Assembly: GCA_021782055.1 (NCBI GenBank)
Contig: JAJXVP010000205.1
Span: forward strand, 1-5,212
Source of the DNA: a bacterium
Lineage (GTDB): Bacteria; Spirochaetota; Spirochaetia; JABEVK01
DNA: 5,212 nucleotides
Direction: 5' to 3'
Below the pieces are notes generated by a model. The model made no database searches. It was given only the letters and a program-made list of their open reading frames with translations, and was not told the DNA's origin. The translations under genes were made by a program, and so were the position numbers. Below are positions 1 to 5,212 of this stretch, piece after piece; positions within the stretch are counted from its first letter, which is position 1, and every line of letters begins with the position of its first letter.

Positions 1-551
1 ATAACATTATGCCCAAGATGACGGGGTGGGAACTCACCAAGCTCTTAAAGAAGAGTAAGGCCTATGAGCATTTTCACGATATTCCGATCATCATGTTTTC
101 GGCCATGGATGCGGTAAAAGATAAAATCGAGGGCTTTGAGCTAGGCATTGAAGACTACATAACAAAACCCTTTAATTTTTCTGAAGTTTTAGCTCGCATT
201 CGAGCGGTACTTCGCAACAAAGAGCTCTCGGCTCAGCTAATCTACCGCGAACGTCGTTTGGCCTTAATCGAAAGCCTTAATAAATCTCTGGTGTATTTTA
301 CCGATCATTTAAAGGGACCCATGGATGAGGTTCTGTCGGCCGCGAGGGGGCTCAATACCCAAGATGCCGACCAGGTGGTGAGGTTTCGCCAGCTTGTCAC
401 CAAAGAAGCCGAAGAAGTCTTGGCCGCGTTGGCCGGTCTTCGAGACGAAATTCAAGAATTGCGAACCGAAGGCGATAAGCTCAAATCGTCTGAAGTGAGC
501 GTCGAAGATTTGGAAGAAAAATTCCAAAAAAACTTTAACGGAGTGTCTTAA
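1..551 (+). CDS. Response-regulator receiver protein with coiled-coil tail (5' partial)
   Basis: This is the C-terminal half of a CheY-like receiver domain plus a tail of about 110 residues. The gene runs in from the left: the frame is open from base 1, and the first visible codons read (x)-Asn-Ile-Met-Pro-Lys-Met-Thr-Gly, the loop after the phospho-acceptor. The truncated codon ending in AT at bases 1-2 falls where the Asp (GAT) should be. ATG 9 is therefore internal and not the start. Counting from that Met, the switch Ser is residue 31 (MFSAM) and the conserved Lys-Pro is 53-54 (TKPF). After a short linker, residues 80-120 look like the first helix of a histidine-kinase dimerisation domain (TDHLKGPM, 98-105), but no HATPase domain follows. 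Residues 130-175 are charged and probably coiled coil. There is no DNA-binding domain, so output is probably through protein contacts. It stops 26 bp before the next gene. The receiver call is certain; partner and output are unknown. Confidence 0.9.
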   Translation, partial: NIMPKMTGWELTKLLKKSKAYEHFHDIPIIMFSAMDAVKDKIEGFELGIEDYITKPFNFSEVLARIRAVLRNKELSAQLIYRERRLALIESLNKSLVYFTDHLKGPMDEVLSAARGLNTQDADQVVRFRQLVTKEAEEVLAALAGLRDEIQELRTEGDKLKSSEVSVEDLEEKFQKNFNGVS

Positions 552-566
552 CTAGGAAGATCCGGT

Positions 567-572
567 AGGAGG
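567..572 (+). promoter_or_regulatory. Ribosome binding site for the small cyclase-tail gene
   Basis: A perfect AGGAGG lies 5 bp before the GTG at 578. It is the strongest Shine-Dalgarno sequence in the window and decides the start of an otherwise easily missed 77-codon gene. Confidence 0.8.
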
Positions 573-577
573 GGCGA

Positions 578-811
578 GTGAACAGCGCAGATAAGCAAAA
601 GATTCTGAATCTCTTTGCGGAAGGCCGTCGGCAGTACCATCTACGTGACTTTGTCAAAGCCAAAGATTGCTTTGCGTCGGCCTTGGCGATTGACCGTGAA
701 GACGGGCCTTCTAAGGTCTACTACTTTCGCTGTCAACATTATCTGCAGAATCCCCCAGCCCCTGATTGGGATGGAGTCTTTGCTGTAGCCCCACAAAAGA
801 AAAAACGATGA
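578..811 (+). CDS. Small stand-alone protein resembling the TPR-like C-terminal tail of class III nucleotide cyclases
   Basis: A complete 77-residue protein starting at GTG, supported by the perfect AGGAGG upstream. Residues 12-45 form a helix-turn-helix typical of one TPR unit (AEGRRQYHLRDFVKAKDCF, then ASALAID). Residues 42-66 (EDGPSKVYYFRC, then NPPAPDWDGVF) match the pattern I know from the extreme C-terminus of many bacterial adenylate/guanylate cyclases: a TPR-like repeat, then D-x-P-S, an RC pair, PPP/PxxWDGV, and a short basic end. Here that tail is a whole gene with no cyclase catalytic domain in it or in the gene before it. The end is basic (QKKKR). No signal peptide or membrane segment is visible, so it is presumably cytoplasmic. 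Its TGA overlaps the ATG of the bactofilin gene (ATGA), so the two are probably co-translated. A role as a small adaptor or interaction module is inference. The family resemblance was recognised by eye, without alignment. Confidence 0.8.
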   Translation: MNSADKQKILNLFAEGRRQYHLRDFVKAKDCFASALAIDREDGPSKVYYFRCQHYLQNPPAPDWDGVFAVAPQKKKR

Positions 812-1215
812 AAAAAACAACATACATTCCTGATGAAGCGGGAACTACCTTAGGTAGTCAGACTGTCTTTAATGGCACTATCCGCTTTGACGATTCTTTG
901 CGAATTCTAGGTCACTGTGAGGGCCACATCGAGTCCAAGGGCTCTTTAGCGGTCGAAAAAGGCGCTGAAGTGGTGGCGTCGATAAAAGTTGGTTCTCTGG
1001 TAGTAGGCGGGACAATTAAAGGCGACATTGAAGCCGTTCGCCAAGTCGAACTTTTGCCTTCGGGAAAAGTTTACGGCAATATTCGTACGTCCCAATTGAA
1101 AATGGCCGATGGAGTGGTTTTTGAAGGCAAAGTCGAGATGCTCAAAAACGCTGACGGCGTCGATGTCTTTTCTGCTAACCCCACTCAGCTCAAGCAGTCC
1201 CTCGAAGTCCTTTGA
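808..1215 (+). CDS. Bactofilin (polymer-forming cytoskeletal protein)
   Basis: This 135-residue protein has the bactofilin (DUF583) right-handed beta-helix core at about residues 16-112. Short repeating turns carry hydrophobic and Gly positions: TVFNGTIRFDDSLRILGHCEG, then SLAVEKGAEVVASI, VGSLVVGGTIKGDI, VELLPSGKVYGNI and LKMADGVVFEGKV. Bactofilins polymerise without nucleotide into filaments or membrane-bound patches, and act as scaffolds in cell shape, polarity or chromosome positioning. The short N-terminal (about 15 residues) and C-terminal (about 20 residues) tails flank the core as usual. I chose ATG 808 over an in-frame ATG at 766: the first 14 residues from 766 would lie inside the preceding gene and look unlike the family, whereas MKKTTYIPDEAG is a normal bactofilin start. 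There is no clear ribosome binding site (only A-rich sequence), and the ATGA overlap points to coupled translation. It is also overlapped by 4 bp by the next gene. Confidence 0.92.
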   Translation: MKKTTYIPDEAGTTLGSQTVFNGTIRFDDSLRILGHCEGHIESKGSLAVEKGAEVVASIKVGSLVVGGTIKGDIEAVRQVELLPSGKVYGNIRTSQLKMADGVVFEGKVEMLKNADGVDVFSANPTQLKQSLEVL

Positions 1216-1721
1216 GCGTTAGTCCCCGGGCCTTGCTACGCTTTCTTGAAAACTCCCGATTAACCCTGGTTCTGGCAGAATCCTGCACTGGGGGTTTGGT
1301 ATCGGCTCAGTTGACCGCCCAACCGGGAGCCTCTCGGGTGCTGTGGGGAAGTTGGGTAACCTATACCAATGACGCCAAGCATCGGTGTTTAGAAGTTCCT
1401 CAGGCGACTTTGGAACGCTACGGTGCCGTCAGCCGTGAAGTTGCCTTGGCCATGGCCGAAGGTGCCCTAAGGCTTTCGGGGGCGTCGTTGGCCCTAGCCA
1501 TCACTGGCGTTGCTGGTCCTGGTCCCTCCGAAGGCCTACCGGCCGGAACCGTTTGGTTGGGTGTTGCGGGCCCTTGGCCCTCGGCGGCGGTGCGTCTGCA
1601 GATAAAAGGCCAGCGGGAACAAATTCAACGGCGGTCCGCCGAGGCAGGCCGTCGGCTTTTGATACATTGGTGGCAGCAGGAGGGACGGCTTGACAGCGTC
1701 GGCCTTGACAGGGATAATTAA
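1212..1721 (+). CDS. pncC: CinA C-terminal-type nicotinamide-nucleotide amidohydrolase (PncC)
   Basis: A single-domain, 169-residue member of the CinA C-terminal family, about the length of the stand-alone E. coli protein. The family deamidates nicotinamide mononucleotide (NMN) to nicotinate mononucleotide, recycling the NMN released by NAD-dependent DNA ligase. Family motifs are in order: AESCTGG at 22-28 with the catalytic Ser 24, YTNDAK at 51-56 with the conserved Lys 56, AVSREVALAMAEGA at 72-85, ITGVAGPG at 97-104, PAGTVW at 110-115, and an Arg pair near 140-141 in the last helix. The N-terminal MoeA-like domain of full CinA is absent. The start is TTG, overlapping the bactofilin stop as TTGA, with no ribosome binding site, so translation is probably by re-initiation. 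The last about 13 residues (from EGRLD on) seem extra to the family, and their DNA contains the rho promoter. Function is by homology only. Confidence 0.9.
   Translation: MSVSPRALLRFLENSRLTLVLAESCTGGLVSAQLTAQPGASRVLWGSWVTYTNDAKHRCLEVPQATLERYGAVSREVALAMAEGALRLSGASLALAITGVAGPGPSEGLPAGTVWLGVAGPWPSAAVRLQIKGQREQIQRRSAEAGRRLLIHWWQQEGRLDSVGLDRDN
1689..1711 (+). repeat. 8-bp direct repeat CTTGACAG containing both TTGACA boxes
   Basis: CTTGACAG occurs at 1689-1696 and again at 1704-1711, a 15-bp period. The copies encode Leu-Asp in the same frame of the PncC tail (RLDSVGLDRDN). It may be a local duplication or a coincidence, but it places two consensus -35 boxes on the rho promoter. Confidence 0.6.
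1690..1718 (+). promoter_or_regulatory. Sigma70-type promoter for rho, inside the 3' end of pncC
   Basis: The -35 is TTGACA at 1690-1695 (6 of 6 to consensus), the spacer is 17 bp, and the -10 is GATAAT at 1713-1718 (5 of 6). The predicted transcript start is near 1725, giving rho a leader of about 110 nt. A second TTGACA stands at 1705-1710, inside the spacer, as part of an 8-bp direct repeat; it has no matching -10 of its own. The match is strong but read by eye. Confidence 0.7.
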
Positions 1722-1837
1722 CCAAAATCTGCTTTCTGTTCTTATTTCCTTTTTTAAGGAAATTTCCAAAACCTTTTTTTATGTCTTATCAAACCACCTA
1801 TCGTGATGAAATTTTTTAACACCTTTCTGGAGAATCC
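1722..1837 (+). promoter_or_regulatory. A+T-rich leader of rho, possibly autoregulatory
   Basis: The 116-bp gap between pncC and rho is about 69% A+T. From 1722 to 1820 it has about 20 C but only 8 G on the sense strand: pyrimidine-rich, little-structured RNA of the type Rho binds. It contains a weak hairpin at 1744-1763, a 7-T run at 1774-1780 and a 12-codon frame at 1781-1819. E. coli rho is known to be autoregulated by Rho-dependent termination in its leader. That the same happens here is inference. Confidence 0.4.
1744..1763 (+). terminator. Weak hairpin after pncC / in the rho leader
   Basis: A perfect 8-bp inverted repeat (ATTTCCTT and AAGGAAAT) has a TTTT loop but only two G-C pairs. 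A run of seven T follows only 10 nt after the stem, not directly. It may partly end the upstream operon or attenuate rho transcripts, but it is not a convincing intrinsic terminator. Confidence 0.3.
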
Positions 1838-3541
1838 ATGAGTTTAGACGAAGCTGAGTCTTTTGAGCTTTCAAGTACCGAGACAACCCCTTCTGTTGAG
1901 TCGCCGTCCATTGACTCGGCCTCTGACCTAGAAGCCGGTCAGTCTCCGGTCCGCATTGTGAAACGTCCCCGCCGTCGTCCCGCCGAAGTCGAAGAAAAAG
2001 CCCCCGAGGAGCAAGCGGGTGATAGTACGTCGACCTTCTCGGCCGAGGCTACGACTTCCGAAGTCAATTCTACCGCTGAACCTGCCGAAACTACTGAAGC
2101 TGTAGAACCAGAACCTCCGCGTCCTTCGCGTAACTTTAGGGATAAAAACCGTCGGGGAGGCAGGGACTTCCGAGATCGCGACCAAGGTCGCAACGATCGT
2201 CCGGAACGCGGTGACCGAAGCCTACGCGACCGGGGACGTGACGATCGTTATGCCGCTGTTCAGTTTGATGAAACCAATAAGCTGGTAATCAATGACCTGA
2301 CGGCGATGAATATGCAAGATTTGCGCAATAAGGCCGCGAGTTACGGGACCTTCTCGATGGAAGAGCTCAACGTGATGAAAAAGCAGGATATTATTTTTCA
2401 AATCTTGCGGGCGCATTCTGATCAGCGGGGAGTAATCTTCACCTATGGAGCCTTAGAGATCCTCTCGGACGGCTATGGCTTTTTGCGTTCCCCGCAAAAC
2501 TCTTACCTCGCGGGTACCGATGACGTGTACATCAGCCCCAGTCAAATCCGACTGTTTAACCTCAAGACTGGCGACACCGTCTATGGTCAGATTCGTCCCC
2601 CCAAAGAAGGGGAACGCTTCTTTGCCATGCTGAAAGTTGAAACCGTCAACTACGATGACCCCTCGGTGGCGCAGACGCGCATCAGCTTTGATAACCTGAC
2701 GCCGTTGTATCCGGACACCCGTTTGAATATGGAAACCACGGTAGGAGAAATTTCAACCCGGTTAATTAACCTCTTTTGTCCTATCGGCAAGGGGAGCCGC
2801 GGTCTGATTGTTTCGCCCCCCCGAACCGGAAAAACCATCCTGATGCAACGAATTGCCAATGCGATCACCGAGAATCATCCCGAAGTCCATATGATCGTTC
2901 TTTTGATTGACGAACGGCCCGAAGAGGTAACGGATATGCAACGTACTGTTCAGGGTGAAGTGATTGCCTCGACCTTTGACGAGCAGGCGGCCCGTCACGT
3001 TCAAGTGGCCGAAATGGTCATGGAAAAGGCCAGGCGTTTGGTAGAACATAAAAAGGATGTGGTCATTCTGCTTGACTCGATTACTCGCCTCGCCCGTGCT
3101 TACAACCAAACGGTACCTACTAGCGGTAAGATTCTCTCGGGCGGTGTCGATTCGAATGCCCTTCACAAGCCCAAACGCTTTTTTGGAGCGGCCCGAAATA
3201 TTGAGGGCGGTGGCAGCTTAACCATTGTGGCGACGGCTCTGGTCGATACGGGTAGCCGTATGGATGAAGTCATCTTTGAAGAGTTTAAAGGCACCGGAAA
3301 CATGGAAATTCACCTCGACCGCCGCCTTTCGGATCGCCGGTTGTTCCCTGCCATCAACATCAAGAAATCCGGTACGCGTAAAGAAGAACTTTTGTTGACT
3401 GAAGAAGAACAAAATAAACTCTGGGTGCTTCGTAAGGTCTTGGGGCCCATGGATGATCTTGAGATCAGCGAGCTATTGATCGACAAAATGCGTAAAACTA
3501 AGACTAACGACGCCTTCTTAAAATCGATGAATACGATGTAG
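1838..3541 (+). CDS. rho: Transcription termination factor Rho with N-terminal disordered arginine-rich extension
   Basis: Rho is the hexameric RNA-dependent ATPase/translocase that ends untranslated transcripts. This 567-residue protein is about 150 longer than E. coli Rho (419); the excess is at the N-terminus. Residues 1-95 are low-complexity (Glu, Ser, Thr, Pro) with a basic patch KRPRRRP at 42-48. Residues 95-137 are Arg/Asp/Gly-rich ([19 protein letters not shown] and similar). The conserved protein follows: Rho N-terminal helical domain about 147-195, cold-shock-like RNA-binding domain about 197-272 (DGYGFLRSP, 211-219; RPPKEGER, 253-260), then the ATPase. Walker A is SPPRTGKT at 326-333 (Lys 332), the catalytic Glu 359 is in DERPEE, and Walker B is VVILLDS at 408-414 (Asp 413). 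The Q loop KILSGGVD is at 431-438, and the Arg finger is Arg 514 in SGTRKEE. All key residues are present. GGAG lies 5 bp before the ATG. Its 3' end overlaps lnt. Confidence 0.98.
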   Translation: MSLDEAESFELSSTETTPSVESPSIDSASDLEAGQSPVRIVKRPRRRPAEVEEKAPEEQAGDSTSTFSAEATTSEVNSTAEPAETTEAVEPEPPRPSRNFRDKNRRGGRDFRDRDQGRNDRPERGDRSLRDRGRDDRYAAVQFDETNKLVINDLTAMNMQDLRNKAASYGTFSMEELNVMKKQDIIFQILRAHSDQRGVIFTYGALEILSDGYGFLRSPQNSYLAGTDDVYISPSQIRLFNLKTGDTVYGQIRPPKEGERFFAMLKVETVNYDDPSVAQTRISFDNLTPLYPDTRLNMETTVGEISTRLINLFCPIGKGSRGLIVSPPRTGKTILMQRIANAITENHPEVHMIVLLIDERPEEVTDMQRTVQGEVIASTFDEQAARHVQVAEMVMEKARRLVEHKKDVVILLDSITRLARAYNQTVPTSGKILSGGVDSNALHKPKRFFGAARNIEGGGSLTIVATALVDTGSRMDEVIFEEFKGTGNMEIHLDRRLSDRRLFPAINIKKSGTRKEELLLTEEEQNKLWVLRKVLGPMDDLEISELLIDKMRKTKTNDAFLKSMNTM

Positions 3542-5120
3542 GCATGAAGAGCCTCCCCAAGAGGAGGAGGCTGAACAGGCCTACCAACCAATCGCCGAAC
3601 CGAACATAGAACGTCTCGCCGGTGCGTTCGGTGACCGGTACTTTAACGACCAGAACGCCAGGGCGAAACAGAGGAAGGGGCCCTTTAACCGTGCGGCCCC
3701 AAGGGTCAATCATCTCGGTGACACCGCTGTTGGTGGATCTCACCAGGTAGACTCGGTCCTCGACGGTTCGAAAGCGGGCAGCCACTTCATGTTGGACTTC
3801 ACTTGAGGCCATTTTTGACCAAGAATCATCCGTAAGGTTCACTAAAACCTGGGCTCCCTTTTGTACCATTAGTCGGGTCAACCAGGGAAAGGCATCTTCA
3901 AAACAGATTGGTGTGCTAAAGGCGAGCTCTGTGGCTTTGGCTTGGTGGCCGACCCGAGGCAGGGGCAGATGAAAAACCGTCAGTTTACGCCCTAACGACC
4001 AGCTGCCTTCTAGCCCGATCACAGATTTAAAGAAATCACGGACTAACGGGACGTTCCAAAAGGGGATGTGTTCGGCAAAGGGAACCTGCTGAATTTTTCC
4101 GTAGTAATCGACAATCCTGGCGGCGGGGTTCATAAGAACCGTAGCATTTACCCAACCGGGATCTTCGGCGTCGGGGCTCTGAGCGTAGGGGTTGCCAAAC
4201 AACCAGTACGCATCATGAGACCGGATCACACTCATCAGGGTGTGCCCCGCCGGGTGGTACTCATAAAAAGGCCTACTGAACTGAAGGGGACCGCGAATCG
4301 AAGTTTCGCTCCAGACAACCAGGTTAATAGGGCCCTGATGTAAGCCTTCGAGGCTGAGTTTTACCGCTTCTCGCAACGAATCTCGGTCTGCAGACGAAGG
4401 CCAGGGGCCGTTCGAAGCCCAAGGATCACTGCTTTGTTGAACTAAGGCTAACCGGGCATACGCGATCGGCGTGGGCGCAGGAGTCGTGAGTTTGACGACA
4501 CCGTAGAGGGCAGTTACGACGGTAAGGCTGGCCAGCACCCAACCGGGGGTAAGTTCAGGCTTCTCATGGCGGCCCAGGCTATCGGCCAAATCGCTTAGCC
4601 AAACGTTGAGGGCAATCACTAAAAAGGACAGGAAGGCCAAGCCCGTTAGGTCCGTGATTTGAATCAGCCACAGCCAGCCGTGAAAAGGGTAGGGGGCTAG
4701 ACCCCAAGGAAACCCCAAGAAACCATTGGAGCGTAGGTATTCGTAAACAGCCCAAGTTGCTCCCACCGCAAAGGGTCGCCAAACTGTTTTTTCTTGAAGA
4801 AAACGTCGCAGAAAGGGGCCAAGGAGGGCACCAAAACCCGCTTCGGCAACAGCCGGTCCCATGAGGGTCCAAAAAGCGTAATCTTTGAAAAAGGCTAGCC
4901 AGTAGCATTGAATCAGGGTCGCCACGAAGATAAAAAGCGCAGTCAAAAACGAGGCCTCGCGGTTCCGCTTGGTTTGTTTAAGTGCCCAAAACAGGGGAAC
5001 CCAGGCCACCAAAGCGACCAAAGGGCTACCCGAAAGTTGAAGCTCGTTGGGCATGGCCAGCGAGACAGAAACGGCGGAGGCAAGTACGGCCCAGATCCAT
5101 GAAGGAGACATATTCCGCAT
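3504..5120 (-). CDS. lnt: Apolipoprotein N-acyltransferase
   Basis: Lnt adds the third acyl chain to the N-terminal Cys of lipoproteins in the inner membrane, taking it from a phospholipid, the last maturation step before sorting to the outer membrane. At 538 residues it is close to the E. coli length (512). Hydrophobic segments cover about 8-24, 32-47, 57-75, 83-103, 113-128, 146-173 and 193-211, followed by a periplasmic nitrilase-type domain (about 220-495) and a last membrane helix at 507-526. The triad is visible: Glu 272 in VVWSETS, Lys 342 in YGKIQQVPF, Cys 406 in TPICFED; Glu 350 and Glu 408 match further conserved acids. The C-terminus is cytoplasmic and basic (ILRRRR). The longest frame is given. 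An in-frame stop at 5133-5135 bars any earlier start, and Met 4 (ATG 5109-5111) is the likelier start because the promoter -10 covers the first ATG. It converges on rho with a 38-bp overlap. Confidence 0.96.
   Translation of the reverse strand: MRNMSPSWIWAVLASAVSVSLAMPNELQLSGSPLVALVAWVPLFWALKQTKRNREASFLTALFIFVATLIQCYWLAFFKDYAFWTLMGPAVAEAGFGALLGPFLRRFLQEKTVWRPFAVGATWAVYEYLRSNGFLGFPWGLAPYPFHGWLWLIQITDLTGLAFLSFLVIALNVWLSDLADSLGRHEKPELTPGWVLASLTVVTALYGVVKLTTPAPTPIAYARLALVQQSSDPWASNGPWPSSADRDSLREAVKLSLEGLHQGPINLVVWSETSIRGPLQFSRPFYEYHPAGHTLMSVIRSHDAYWLFGNPYAQSPDAEDPGWVNATVLMNPAARIVDYYGKIQQVPFAEHIPFWNVPLVRDFFKSVIGLEGSWSLGRKLTVFHLPLPRVGHQAKATELAFSTPICFEDAFPWLTRLMVQKGAQVLVNLTDDSWSKMASSEVQHEVAARFRTVEDRVYLVRSTNSGVTEMIDPWGRTVKGPLPLFRPGVLVVKVPVTERTGETFYVRFGDWLVGLFSLLLLGRLFMPTSYSSILRRRR
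3550..3572. terminator. GC-rich hairpin just after the rho stop, inside the end of lnt
   Basis: A 7-bp inverted repeat AGCCTCC / GGAGGCT with a 9-nt loop begins 9 bp after the rho stop. Neither strand has a T-run after it, so it is not a normal intrinsic terminator. On the rho side it could stabilise the mRNA 3' end or pause polymerase; on the other strand it is in lnt coding sequence. Confidence 0.3.
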
Positions 5121-5127
5121 TATAGCA
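5119..5127 (-). promoter_or_regulatory. Extended -10 promoter element of lnt
   Basis: Read on the - strand, 5127 to 5119 is TGCTATAAT: a perfect TATAAT with the extended TGn motif. No good -35 is seen at 16-18 bp, as is usual for extended -10 promoters. Transcription would start near 5111-5113, at or just before the second ATG of lnt. Confidence 0.5.
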
Positions 5128-5212
5128 AAAAGTCATTGAAGATACCACGTTTTCGACGTAAACTAGGAAAAAGGAAAAATGGTTGGATCCTAAACTCCTC
5201 AGTTGCCGCGAT
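5121..5212. other. Region upstream of lnt, no gene recognised
   Basis: These 92 bases hold the lnt promoter element and little else. On the + strand, AAGGAAAA precedes an ATG at 5179, but the frame ends after four codons (ATG GTT GGA TCC TAA). A weak + strand promoter-like pair (TTGAAG at 5136, TAAACT at 5159, 17 bp apart) might serve a gene beyond the edge. This is too weak to call. Confidence 0.4.

Noticed and set aside
766..807. In-frame upstream ATG that would add 14 residues to the bactofilin
   Set aside because: The extra residues lie inside the preceding gene, do not look like a bactofilin start, and have no ribosome binding site. The ATGA overlap at 808 is the better start.
1..811. 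Idea that the receiver and cyclase-tail genes are the broken ends of one receiver-cyclase gene
   Set aside because: They are in different frames, each has a sound end or start, a perfect ribosome binding site separates them, and no catalytic-domain remnant is visible between them.
2178..2248. Inverted repeat GCGACC-AA-GGTCGC (2178-2191) and two ACGATCGT palindromes (2193-2200, 2241-2248)
   Set aside because: They fall in the Arg/Asp repeat region of rho, where CGN and GAY codons readily make such palindromes; no operator context.
2762..3166. 134-codon open frame on the - strand inside rho
   Set aside because: It lies wholly opposite the most conserved part of rho, has no recognisable domain, and is a typical shadow frame.
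4068..4343. 91-codon + strand frame opposite lnt
   Set aside because: It lies antisense to the conserved Lnt catalytic region, with no ribosome binding site and no family resemblance.
4908..5102. 64-codon + strand frame opposite the lnt N-terminus
   Set aside because: Composition and position are those of a shadow of the membrane segments of Lnt; no motif.
5179..5193. ATG with AAGGAAAA upstream at the right edge
   Set aside because: The frame stops after four codons.

Overview
The window reads as ordinary chromosome of a Gram-negative bacterium with about half G+C. The combination of a receiver-domain protein, a bactofilin, a Rho with a long disordered arginine-rich N-terminal region, and an apolipoprotein N-acyltransferase suggests a member of the former Deltaproteobacteria, most likely the Bdellovibrionota. 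This placement rests on gene content and protein style, not on a marker-gene comparison. No rRNA, tRNA, CRISPR array, insertion sequence or phage gene was found.

Left part (1-1721, + strand): a tight cluster of four genes. It opens with a response-regulator protein cut by the window edge exactly at its phospho-acceptor codon, followed by a coiled-coil tail that resembles a broken histidine-kinase dimerisation helix. Next comes a 77-residue protein that matches the TPR-like tail normally found at the C-terminus of class III adenylate/guanylate cyclases, here with no cyclase attached. Then come a bactofilin and a stand-alone CinA C-terminal-type NMN deamidase (PncC). The last two starts overlap the preceding stops (ATGA and TTGA) and have no good ribosome binding site, so the cluster looks translationally coupled.

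Middle (1690-3541, + strand): a strong sigma70-type promoter (TTGACA, 17 bp, GATAAT) lies in the last codons of pncC and would drive rho through a leader of about 110 nt. That leader is A+T-rich and poor in G, and contains a weak hairpin and a 12-codon reading frame. Rho itself is complete, with all ATPase and RNA-binding motifs, and carries an extra N-terminal region of about 145 residues: first acidic and Ser/Thr-rich, then Arg/Asp/Gly-rich.

Right part (3504-5120, - strand): lnt, the last enzyme of lipoprotein maturation, is convergent with rho, and the two coding regions overlap by 38 bp at their 3' ends. At the lnt start an extended -10 (TGCTATAAT) overlaps the first ATG, suggesting a leaderless message starting at the second ATG. 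The last 92 bases hold no recognisable gene.

The parts most worth following up are the solitary cyclase-tail protein between a receiver protein and a bactofilin, the disordered Rho extension with its possible autoregulatory leader, and the rho/lnt transcriptional arrangement.
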